A stretch of DNA of 15,946 nt from an uncultured Collinsella sp. (lineage in GTDB: Bacteria > Actinomycetota > Coriobacteriia > Coriobacteriales > Coriobacteriaceae), in contig URXE01000053.1 of the NCBI GenBank assembly GCA_900551815.1, positions 1 through 15,946 of the forward strand, written 5' to 3'. The translations under genes and the position numbers were made by a program. The notes under the pieces were generated by a model. It had not been told where the DNA came from. It made no database searches and was given only the letters and a program-made list of their open reading frames with translations. Below are positions 1 through 7,620 of the stretch, in pieces (position 1 is the first letter of the stretch; every line of letters begins with the position of its first letter).

Positions 1-53
1 CGCAGGAAGCTTGGATACGCCTAGGCGCGGTCCAAGAAATCGTCCGCACCCCC
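1..53. other. Contig-edge sequence that breaks the PTS gene
   Basis: Up to about base 54 the minus strand reads as a good EIIC domain. After the residues FGPL it turns into GGADDFLDRA and a stop, which does not resemble the hydrophobic continuation expected for the family. None of the three minus frames restores it. The segment is itself an imperfect palindrome: CTTGGA (10-15) pairs with TCCAAG (31-36) around the perfect 10-bp palindrome CGCCTAGGCG (18-27). It may be a chimeric assembly end, a recombination or inversion junction, or a mobile-element edge; the sequence alone cannot decide. Confidence 0.55.
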
Positions 54-716
54 TAGCGGACCGAAGTTCCAGTACTCAGCACCCGTCGGGTCCATAACGA
101 ACGTGTTGCGGTTCATAAGGCTCGGGTGAACCATGACGATACCGACGAGGATGCCCAGGATCGGGTTACCGCCAAAACGCTTGACCGCGCTGTACATAAC
201 CAGGACAGGCAGGTAGTCGAACGTGGTGGCGATAATGGCAAAGAAGCTTGCGAGGTTCTTGAGGAACTCGCTGTGATCGGCGAGGCTGCCCTCCATGCCA
301 AAGAGGCCGTTGGCAACGATCAGCGACTTAAGGCCGATGATGATTGCAGCGCCGACGAAGGCGGGAATGATGGGGATAAAGATGTCCGAGAATACCTTGA
401 GGACCGAGAAGAACTTGCCCTTCTTGTCCGCCTCGGCGCCCTTGACCTCGGAAGCACTGATCTCCTTAACGCCCGTCAGAGCCATAAACTCATCGTAAAC
501 CTTGTTGACGGTACCGGTACCGAAGATGATCATGAGCTGGCCGCTGTTGTACAGCACGCCCTTGACGCCATCGATGTTCTCGAGCTCGGCCTTGTTGTAT
601 TTGCTCGTATCCTTGAGCACCAGACGCAGACGGGTCACGCAATGCGTGGCGCCCTCGATGTTCTCCAGTCCGCCGACGTTGTCGACGACTTGCTGGGACA
701 CTGCCTTGTAGTCCAT
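21..716 (-). CDS. PTS sugar transporter subunit EIIBC, C-terminally truncated
   Basis: Membrane component of a sugar phosphotransferase system of the sucrose/trehalose/beta-glucoside group; it imports and phosphorylates a sugar. Residues 1-85 are the EIIB domain, with the phosphorylated cysteine in THCVTRLR (Cys26). From about residue 103 the EIIC domain begins (FSDIFIPIIPAFVGAAIIIG) with several membrane segments, ending near VHPSLMNRNTF. Only 231 residues are present against the usual 450-480, because the frame breaks at the contig edge. I chose ATG 716 (MDYKAVSQ): AGAGG lies just upstream and family members start with MDY; the ATG at 728 has no spaced ribosome site. It lies 45 bp after the GH32 gene on the same strand, so the substrate is probably sucrose or another small fructoside (inference). 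Confidence 0.85.
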   Translation of the reverse strand: MDYKAVSQQVVDNVGGLENIEGATHCVTRLRLVLKDTSKYNKAELENIDGVKGVLYNSGQLMIIFGTGTVNKVYDEFMALTGVKEISASEVKGAEADKKGKFFSVLKVFSDIFIPIIPAFVGAAIIIGLKSLIVANGLFGMEGSLADHSEFLKNLASFFAIIATTFDYLPVLVMYSAVKRFGGNPILGILVGIVMVHPSLMNRNTFVMDPTGAEYWNFGPLGGADDFLDRA

Positions 717-761
717 GTTCCTCTCCATTCCTTTTCTAAATCATAAAACGGTTCGTTGCCG

Positions 762-2144
762 CTACAGAGACGCGATCGTTGCGTTTGCGCACTTGAGCGC
801 ACCGTCGGTGACGGTAAGCGCCACACCCTGGCCCTGCTTGTTGCAGAAGCGAGCGTTGAGCGCAACATCATCGACAAAGATGGTCGCGATGTCGTCGTCG
901 ACGACCAGACGCACATGGTGAGTGCCCTCGCCCTTAAAGAACAACGGACGCTCGAGGCCCATGTTGTTGACCTGGAACCACGGGTACTGGGGAGCCGGCG
1001 TGAACTCGAGCTTGCCCTCGCGCAGGTTGGCGCGGAACTCATAGGCAAGACCGGTCTCGGCGTCCTCAGCGAACTTGACCGAGAAGCCGGCAGCGTTACC
1101 GCCGAGCTCAATGTCGGCATCGAGCAAGTAGGTGGAGCCGGCATCCGCGGCGAGCACCTGCTCGACCTTGCCCGACTCGCAGGAAAGCTCAAAGGTCTCG
1201 ACTGCCTTAGCCTCGCCAAAGGCGCCAAGCATGCTGTCGGGGAGCTTGGTGCCGAGCGTTCCGTCGGCACGCTGAACGATCTCGAGGGGCATAAAGGTGC
1301 CACCCCATAGGTAAGAGCTGGGGTCGCCGCCCTCGTCACGCGTAGGAACCCAACCAAAGAGAACGCGACGCTCGCCATCGAATGCGGTGCGAGCGGCGTA
1401 GTACGCGCGGCCGTCGAAGGAGTCGTCAGCGGGGGTAATCCAAGGACCGTTGATGGACTTGGACATGCGGTAACGGGTCTTGTTGCCGTCGCTGTACTCG
1501 GAAAAGACGAGGTACCACCAGTCGCCCATCTTAAAGAGATCAGGCATCTCAAACATGGTGTACAGGCCCGGGTTCCACCAGTCGCCCTGGAACTCCCAGT
1601 TGGTCAGATCCTTGGAGGTGAACTTGACCAGGCGGCCGGTCATCAGACGCTTGTCCTCGCCCACACGCGTGCCGAGGATGAGCATGTACTCTTCGTTCTC
1701 CTCATCCCAAAGCACAAAGGGATCGCGCCAGTTGCGGTCATCGTAACCCTCCTGGGGCGGAAGCAGCGTCTCGGCGATGTTCTTCTCCCACTTGACGGCG
1801 TCGTCGCTCGTTGCGTGAAGAAGAACCTGCTTCATCAAACGTGCGCGGACCTTATCGCGATTGCAACCAGTGTAGAGCGCATGGTACTTGTCGCCCACCT
1901 TAAACACCGTGCCGGCATAAATGTACTGGTCGACTTCCTCGTCGCCGCCGCGCTCAAGGCTCTCGCCAAAGTCCTTGTAGTTGACGAAATCCTTGGTCGT
2001 AGCGAGTGCCCAGCCAAACGGCTCTCCGAAAGGTTCGGGGTTACGCGTGTCACGCTGATGATAGAGATAGAACGTGCCGTCCTCGCCGTACGGCATGATG
2101 TCGCCTACCCAAATTCCCTCAGGCTGGTAATACACCTTGTGCAT
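762..2144 (-). CDS. Glycoside hydrolase family 32 beta-fructosidase (sucrose-6-phosphate hydrolase-like)
   Basis: Cytoplasmic enzyme of 460 residues predicted to release fructose from sucrose 6-phosphate or related fructosides. No signal peptide is visible, which fits a PTS partner. The N-terminal five-bladed propeller spans about residues 1-300 and a beta-sandwich follows to the end. Catalytic candidates: nucleophile Asp15 in IWVGDIMPY, Asp141 in NWRDPF (the RDP motif) and acid/base Glu199 in FEMPDLF. The classical WMNDPNG nucleophile motif is replaced by VGDIMP and the usual EC(P) by EMP, so it belongs to a divergent branch of GH32. The start is ATG 2144 with AAAGGAAG six bases upstream; a GTG at 2162 would place that site inside the gene. 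It is transcribed from the operator-rich promoter at 2187-2273 and is followed by the PTS gene. Confidence 0.88.
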   Translation of the reverse strand: MHKVYYQPEGIWVGDIMPYGEDGTFYLYHQRDTRNPEPFGEPFGWALATTKDFVNYKDFGESLERGGDEEVDQYIYAGTVFKVGDKYHALYTGCNRDKVRARLMKQVLLHATSDDAVKWEKNIAETLLPPQEGYDDRNWRDPFVLWDEENEEYMLILGTRVGEDKRLMTGRLVKFTSKDLTNWEFQGDWWNPGLYTMFEMPDLFKMGDWWYLVFSEYSDGNKTRYRMSKSINGPWITPADDSFDGRAYYAARTAFDGERRVLFGWVPTRDEGGDPSSYLWGGTFMPLEIVQRADGTLGTKLPDSMLGAFGEAKAVETFELSCESGKVEQVLAADAGSTYLLDADIELGGNAAGFSVKFAEDAETGLAYEFRANLREGKLEFTPAPQYPWFQVNNMGLERPLFFKGEGTHHVRLVVDDDIATIFVDDVALNARFCNKQGQGVALTVTDGALKCANATIASL

Positions 2145-2186
2145 CCGAGACTTCCTTTCCACGACATACTAACTCGGTACAATGGC

Positions 2187-2215
2187 AAGATATGTCAATC
2201 GTTTTCATATGTCAA
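2187..2215 (-). promoter_or_regulatory. Promoter of the GH32-PTS operon
   Basis: On the minus strand a perfect -35 TTGACA (2215-2210) is followed after exactly 17 bp by -10 TATCTT (2192-2187). Transcription would start near 2180, about 36 bases before the GH32 start codon. The -35 lies inside operator copy 2, and operator copy 1 fills the spacer and touches the -10, so a bound repressor would block RNA polymerase directly. Confidence 0.7.
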
Positions 2216-2224
2216 ACGTTTTCA
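2191..2224 (+). promoter_or_regulatory. Tandem LacI-type operators 1 and 2
   Basis: Two abutting 17-bp copies, TATGTCAATCGTTTTCA (2191-2207) and TATGTCAAACGTTTTCA (2208-2224), differ at one base. Each is a quasi-palindrome around a central CG (TGtcAA-CG-TTttCA), the usual shape of LacI-family operators. They cover the -35, spacer and -10 edge of the GH32 promoter. The protein most likely to bind is the adjacent LacI-family repressor. Confidence 0.75.
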
Positions 2225-2256
2225 CACCAATACGTCTTTTCCCAGTTCTAGTCGTC

Positions 2257-2273
2257 GGCAAACGGTTGACATA
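2257..2273 (-). promoter_or_regulatory. LacI-type operator 3, inverted and upstream
   Basis: Read on the minus strand this is TATGTCAACCGTTTGCC, the same motif as operators 1 and 2 with changes only at the variable position and the last bases. Its centre is about 49 bp from that of operator 2 and about 66 bp from that of operator 1, upstream of the promoter, suited to an auxiliary site for repressor looping. Confidence 0.6.
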
Positions 2274-2327
2274 TGCCGGTGAACGGTCATCAGAGGCGTT
2301 TGAGGAATTCTTTTGGCACGGGATGAA

Positions 2328-3338
2328 CTACGCGGTTTTGCCCTCAATGAGTTCAACGGGGAGCTTGATATTCGATTCGGGATTATCGCCGTTAATAAGA
2401 GCGATGATGGATTGCGCCGCGAGCTCTCCGATGCGATCGATATCTTGACGTACGGTTGTTAAGTCAGGCATAAACGTCATAGTTCGGCGGGCACCATCCG
2501 CGCCCACGACCTTAATATCGTCCGGAGCGCTCAAGCCGCGCTGCTTCATCACGTTGAGACAGATGGCCGCCATCGTATCGTCTCCCGCAAAGATGCCGTC
2601 AATATCGGGGTTCTCATCGAGGATCTTCGCAACGACCGCGCCCTTTTCGTCGTCGGGCTTAACGAACTCAACCTCACGGACAAGCGCGGACAAACCGAAC
2701 TGCTCAACAACATCGAGGTAGGCATCGGTACGCTTATTGGCAGGCATGCGCATGCGGCTATTGCTGCGCAGGCACAGGATACGCCTGCAGCCGTCATCAA
2801 TCAGACGGCGCGTGGCGAGCTCGCCAATGCCATAGCTGTCACTTGCAATCTGGACAGAGGCCTCGCCAAGGTCGCAGTCGATACCAACCAGACTCAAGCC
2901 CATCTCGGCATACGCCTCGGCACCGATATTAAGCGAATTGACAATGACGCCATCAACCATATTGCGCCGAAGCATATCGATATAAGAACGCTCAAGATCA
3001 GGTCGATTGGCACTATTGCACAGCAGCATCTTAAAACCGTTTTCGGCCAGGGTACGCTCAACGGCTTGGACCGCTTGGGCATGAAACGGGCTGCTGACAT
3101 AGGGGACGATCATACCGATTAGATTCAGGCGACCGTTGAGCATGGCACGGGCGATATCGTTGGGTGCATAGTTGACGCGCTCCATCGCGGCATGGACCTT
3201 ATCGCGGGTCTCTTGGCTAATATAGCCGCGATTATTAAGCACGCGAGATACCGTAGTAGGCGAAACCCCCGCCACCGCTGCAACTTCCTTGATGCCAGGC
3301 TTAGCCGAATCCTTAGAACGAGCGCCCTCGCGAGCCAT
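2328..3338 (-). CDS. LacI-family transcriptional regulator of the fructoside operon
   Basis: DNA-binding repressor of 336 residues, full length for the family. The N-terminal helix-turn-helix is at about residues 15-36 (IKEVAAVAGVSPTTVSRVLN), the hinge helix at 57-69 (YAPNDIARAMLNG), and the rest is a periplasmic-binding-protein-like effector domain, where GDDTMAAICLNVMKQRG and VGADG are typical late motifs. The start ATG has GGGGAGGG upstream at good spacing. It lies 183 bp before the GH32 gene on the same strand, with operators both in that gap and in front of its own start, so it probably represses the GH32-PTS operon and itself; the inducer is presumably a fructoside or its phosphate (inference). 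Confidence 0.92.
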   Translation of the reverse strand: MAREGARSKDSAKPGIKEVAAVAGVSPTTVSRVLNNRGYISQETRDKVHAAMERVNYAPNDIARAMLNGRLNLIGMIVPYVSSPFHAQAVQAVERTLAENGFKMLLCNSANRPDLERSYIDMLRRNMVDGVIVNSLNIGAEAYAEMGLSLVGIDCDLGEASVQIASDSYGIGELATRRLIDDGCRRILCLRSNSRMRMPANKRTDAYLDVVEQFGLSALVREVEFVKPDDEKGAVVAKILDENPDIDGIFAGDDTMAAICLNVMKQRGLSAPDDIKVVGADGARRTMTFMPDLTTVRQDIDRIGELAAQSIIALINGDNPESNIKLPVELIEGKTA

Positions 3339-3355
3339 AGCACCCTCCCCATCAA

Positions 3356-3372
3356 CATGTCATACGTTTACA
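3356..3372 (+). promoter_or_regulatory. LacI-type operator 4 in the lacI leader
   Basis: CATGTCATACGTTTACA matches the operator motif TATGTCAANCGTTTNCA except at two positions and keeps the central CG. It lies 17 bp upstream of the lacI start codon, next to a weak possible promoter on the minus strand (TTATTG, 16 bp, TATGTA). This points to autoregulation. Confidence 0.55.
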
Positions 3373-3461
3373 TACGAACAAAGCATACCCCAATAAGAGC
3401 GGGAAGACGGTAACAGTACAAGTAAGTAAACGACTCATCCAAATAATTAGGAGAGTTCCGC

Positions 3462-3641
3462 CTAAAGGGTGACTACACAGGACCCCAGCCGGGGCTGTTT
3501 GGACTACCTCCCAAAACATTCCGCAGGACGCAAAGAGGCTCGCCGCACGAAGTGCGCAGCGAGCCTCTTTGCATGTCCGAGGACGTTTTGGGAGATAGCC
3601 CAAACAGCCCCGGCGATCCTGCGGGAGTTGAGTCCCTTTAG
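3462..3641 (-). repeat. 180-bp composite palindrome after the glycyl-radical gene
   Basis: A collinear palindrome spans 3489-3614: 14-bp arms 3489-3502/3600-3613, then CTCCCAAAAC (3508-3517)/GTTTTGGGAG (3585-3594), then GCAAAGAGGCTCGC (3530-3543)/GCGAGCCTCTTTGC (3559-3572) and a short apical stem. Outer pieces also pair: CAGGA (3478-3482) with TCCTG (3617-3621), and CTAAAGGG (3462-3469) with CCCTTTAG (3634-3641), which overlaps the stop codon of the upstream gene. No U-run follows on the minus strand, so it is not a simple intrinsic terminator. It fills most of the 299-bp gap to lacI. Possible roles are 3'-end protection, termination, or a MITE/REP-like element. Confidence 0.8.
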
Positions 3642-3889
3642 AACTTGTCGTGGAAGGTACGCGCAATGACCTCGTCCTGCTGCTCCTTGGTGAGCGTGTG
3701 GAAGTTCACGGCGTAGCCGGAAACGCGGATGGTCAGCTGCGGATACTTCTCGGGGTGAGCCTGAGCGTCGAGCAGCGTCTCACGGTTGAAGACGTTGATG
3801 TTCAGGTGGTGGCCACCCTTCTCGGCGTAAGCGTCGAGCATGTGGACCAGGTTATCGGCCTGGGTCTCGGAAACTTCAGAAACCTTCAT
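3638..3889 (-). CDS. grcA: Autonomous glycyl-radical domain, second piece of pyruvate formate-lyase (GrcA-like)
   Basis: Protein of 83 residues corresponding to the last ~75 residues of ordinary PflB. It holds the glycyl-radical motif IRVSGYAVNF with Gly58 as the radical site, preceded by GGHHLNINVFNRETLLDA and PEKYPQLT, and ends with the usual TKEQQDEVIARTFHDKF. Family knowledge: GrcA/YfiD of E. coli replaces this domain in damaged PFL. Here the neighbouring pflB lacks the domain altogether, so this protein is probably an obligate subunit, not a spare part. AAGGAG lies eight bases before the ATG. It follows pflB by 85 bp on the same strand, with two hairpins in the gap. A PFL-activating enzyme must be encoded elsewhere. 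Confidence 0.92.
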   Translation of the reverse strand: MKVSEVSETQADNLVHMLDAYAEKGGHHLNINVFNRETLLDAQAHPEKYPQLTIRVSGYAVNFHTLTKEQQDEVIARTFHDKF

Positions 3890-3903
3890 AATGTGTCTCC
3901 TTC

Positions 3904-3939
3904 GATTAATAGGCGCCGGCCGAAACCGGCGCGCTAATC
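3904..3939 (-). repeat. Intercistronic hairpin before the glycyl-radical gene
   Basis: GCGCCGG (3913-3919) pairs perfectly with CCGGCGC (3926-3932) across six bases; GATTA (3904-3908) and TAATC (3935-3939) can pair further out. It ends a few bases before the AAGGAG ribosome site, so it could protect or set the 5' end of a processed mRNA for the small subunit. Confidence 0.6.
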
Positions 3940-3949
3940 AGTAATCGTT

Positions 3950-3972
3950 ATTGTTAGTATAGCACTAACAAT
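3950..3972 (-). repeat. Hairpin just after the pflB stop codon
   Basis: ATTGTTAGT (3950-3958) and ACTAACAAT (3964-3972) form a perfect 9-bp inverted repeat with a 5-base loop, two bases after the pflB stop. There is no U-run, so it is more likely an mRNA 3'-stabiliser or weak attenuator than a full terminator. The TTGTTA...TAACAA arms recall Rex sites, but the spacing is too wide. Confidence 0.6.
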
Positions 3973-3974
3973 AG

Positions 3975-6026
<2,052 letters not shown>

Positions 6027-6255
6027 TGTGTAACCACGCTCCTAGTTACGTGTAATGCGGCGCTCTCTCACACCGCTGCTTATTGAATTCTTGAATGTTC
6101 GGCTTGCACTACCGGCTTCTTCCGTTCTTCACCACACGTTGGTGCAGGAAAAACGTTTGTCCACCTTGGAACTACAACCCAAAACCCAAGATTTCACCCG
6201 TTTGAGAAGGATAACATAGCGACCCTCTCCATCTGGGCTGTTATATGTTTCTTTT

Positions 6256-6283
6256 TTTATATCATAAGGGCGTTTTTTACAAA
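6256..6283 (-). promoter_or_regulatory. Possible pflB promoter
   Basis: On the minus strand, TTTGTA (6283-6278) and TATAAA (6261-6256) are spaced 16 bp apart in an AT-rich patch, the best sigma70-like match upstream of pflB. It would give a leader of about 220 bases. Confidence 0.35.
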
Positions 6284-6406
6284 CCCGCAGGAAATGCGAG
6301 CGCGAACAACTACCGTTCACCGATTTGTATGTTATTTTTCCTTGCCTTTGTACGACGTTCGCTCTAGCTGTTATGCCAGCTTTAGCAGGGTAAAGTGTCT
6401 CAGAGA

Positions 6407-6458
6407 CCCTACAGAAACTGTAGGGCGGCCACAGGATCCCCCGTGGTCGCCCTGTGGC
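6407..6458. repeat. Three overlapping hairpins between kdgT and pflB
   Basis: Hairpin 1 is CCCTACAG (6407-6414)/CTGTAGGG (6418-6425), perfect. Hairpin 2 is GGGCGGCCAC (6423-6432)/GTGGTCGCCC (6443-6452), with one G-U pair on plus RNA. Hairpin 3 is GCCACAGG (6428-6435)/CCTGTGGC (6451-6458), perfect. Hairpin 2 shares bases with both others, so it excludes them, while 1 and 3 can coexist. It may be a complex kdgT terminator region or an attenuator-like leader element. Confidence 0.55.
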
Positions 6459-6492
6459 GTAGCTAGTTTTTAGCTTTGATTGCCGCTTGGCA

Positions 6493-7512
6493 TTAGGCGG
6501 CTGCGGCGGCCTTGTCGGTCGTTGCCTTGCTATTGCCGTTGCCCTGGCCCTCAAAATGCTTGTAGCACCAGCTGGTGACCAGCGGGGTCAAAATAGCCGT
6601 CACGATTGCGCAGGCAGCAACCTGTGCCGTAGCCGTCGCGAGCACGGCGCCGCCGTACATGGCCCCGTTGACGCTTGCCATGGCAGCAGGCGTGGCCACA
6701 TTGGCTCCGGCGCAGCTCGAAATGGCCGCACCTGCGACACCCGTACCACCCGTGAGCTTATCGACCGCGATGACGGGAATTGCAAAGACCACCGAGCAGA
6801 TCACGCCGAGCAGAATACCGGGGAGACCGCCATTAATGAGCTGGCCAAAGGTCATGGTCGAGCCCATGGCAAAGAAGACGAGCACGATGATGGCGGAAAG
6901 TGCCGGGGCCATCATCTTCTTAAAGCTCGGGAAGAGGTTACCCAGAATAATGCCGACGACGATCGGCAGAATGGCGCCCACGAGCGACCAGCCGATCGGG
7001 GCCTGGCCGGCAGCGCCGAGCACGATCATCGTGACCGGAGGGCCGACAACCAGCGTGGTGATGGCGACAGCGCCACGCTCAGCCTCGTTGCCCATGGTAC
7101 CCATCAGCCCAGCGTACATAGCGTTGTTGGCGCCGGTGCAAGCCGCCAGCATCACCATGGCAGAGATGCCAAACAGGTTGTCGTTGAATACATAAAGAAT
7201 GAGCAGCGACACGGCAACGACCACGATCTGCTTGACGGCGATGATGATGGCGCCGCGGGCAGCGGCGGCAGGAGCGCTCTTAAACGAAATCGTCGTACCG
7301 ACGATGAGCAAAAAAGCGCCCACGAGCGGGCCAGCGCCCTGCTGGGTCATGCCAAGCGTAAAGCTGCCGAGCGTTTTGAACAGGTCGGGGAATAGTGTGT
7401 TGAGCAGGCAGCCCAGCAAAAGCGGCACCAAAATATTGGCACCCGGGATGGAGGACATCTTAAAGAACGGCTCCTTTGCCGTCGGCGCCTCCACCGCAGT
7501 CGATTCACTCAT
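6493..7512 (-). CDS. kdgT: 2-keto-3-deoxygluconate permease
   Basis: Inner-membrane secondary transporter of 339 residues, family length about 330. It carries KdgT hallmarks: PGANILVPLLLGCLLNTLFP near the N-terminus, GPLVGAFLLIVGTTISFKSAP, GILLGVICSV, the DKLTGGTGVAGAAISSCAGANVATPAA motif, and AILTPLVTSW near the C-terminus; about ten hydrophobic segments. It is expected to import 2-keto-3-deoxygluconate, from pectin or other uronic-acid breakdown, with protons. AAAGGAG lies seven bases before ATG 7512 (MSESTAV), which is preferred over ATG 7533. It follows the dehydrogenase gene on the same strand, but a terminator intervenes. The Ala- and Lys-rich tail KATTDKAAAAA is low complexity. Confidence 0.88.
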   Translation of the reverse strand: MSESTAVEAPTAKEPFFKMSSIPGANILVPLLLGCLLNTLFPDLFKTLGSFTLGMTQQGAGPLVGAFLLIVGTTISFKSAPAAAARGAIIIAVKQIVVVAVSLLILYVFNDNLFGISAMVMLAACTGANNAMYAGLMGTMGNEAERGAVAITTLVVGPPVTMIVLGAAGQAPIGWSLVGAILPIVVGIILGNLFPSFKKMMAPALSAIIVLVFFAMGSTMTFGQLINGGLPGILLGVICSVVFAIPVIAVDKLTGGTGVAGAAISSCAGANVATPAAMASVNGAMYGGAVLATATAQVAACAIVTAILTPLVTSWCYKHFEGQGNGNSKATTDKAAAAA

Positions 7513-7529
7513 ATATATCTCCTTTGGAT

Positions 7530-7552
7530 GCATGCGAATCGTAGCCGCATGC
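7530..7552 (-). promoter_or_regulatory. Inverted repeat upstream of kdgT
   Basis: GCATGCG (7530-7536) and CGCATGC (7546-7552) form a perfect 7-bp inverted repeat with a 9-bp spacer, beginning 18 bp upstream of the kdgT start. The size suits an operator for a dimeric regulator, or a leader hairpin close to the ribosome site. Confidence 0.4.
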
Positions 7553-7561
7553 GCCTATATC

Positions 7562-7601
7562 AGAAAGAAGGCGACGGTCCCGAGTCGCAGGAGCCGTCGC
7601 C
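7562..7601 (-). terminator. Intrinsic terminator of the dehydrogenase gene
   Basis: On the minus strand GGCGACGG (7601-7594) pairs with CCGTCGCC (7577-7570), with possible further pairing inside, and is followed by TTCTTTCT (7569-7562). It lies 19 bp after the dehydrogenase stop, so kdgT is probably expressed partly or wholly from its own promoter. Confidence 0.65.
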
Positions 7602-7620
7602 GAATAATCGTCGTGGGGTA

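Larger units (their letters stand above)
6027..6492 (-). other. 466-bp intergenic region: pflB leader and kdgT 3' end
   Basis: No convincing gene lies here. Reading toward pflB it holds the hairpin cluster at 6407-6458, a possible promoter at 6256-6283 and then about 220 bases of untranslated leader. The AT-rich patch at 6240-6283 stands out from the surrounding GC-rich DNA. I saw no clear FNR (TTGAT-N4-ATCAA) or Rex site despite the anaerobic role of the downstream gene. Confidence 0.6.

Noticed and set aside
1815..2282. Plus-strand open frame across the GH32 start and operator region
   Set aside because: It is opposite a clear gene and promoter, with no start signal or family resemblance.
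3950..3972. Rex redox-sensor binding site
   Set aside because: The TTGTTA...TAACAA arms resemble Rex, but the spacing gives a 21-bp site instead of 18 and it lies after a stop codon, not at a promoter.
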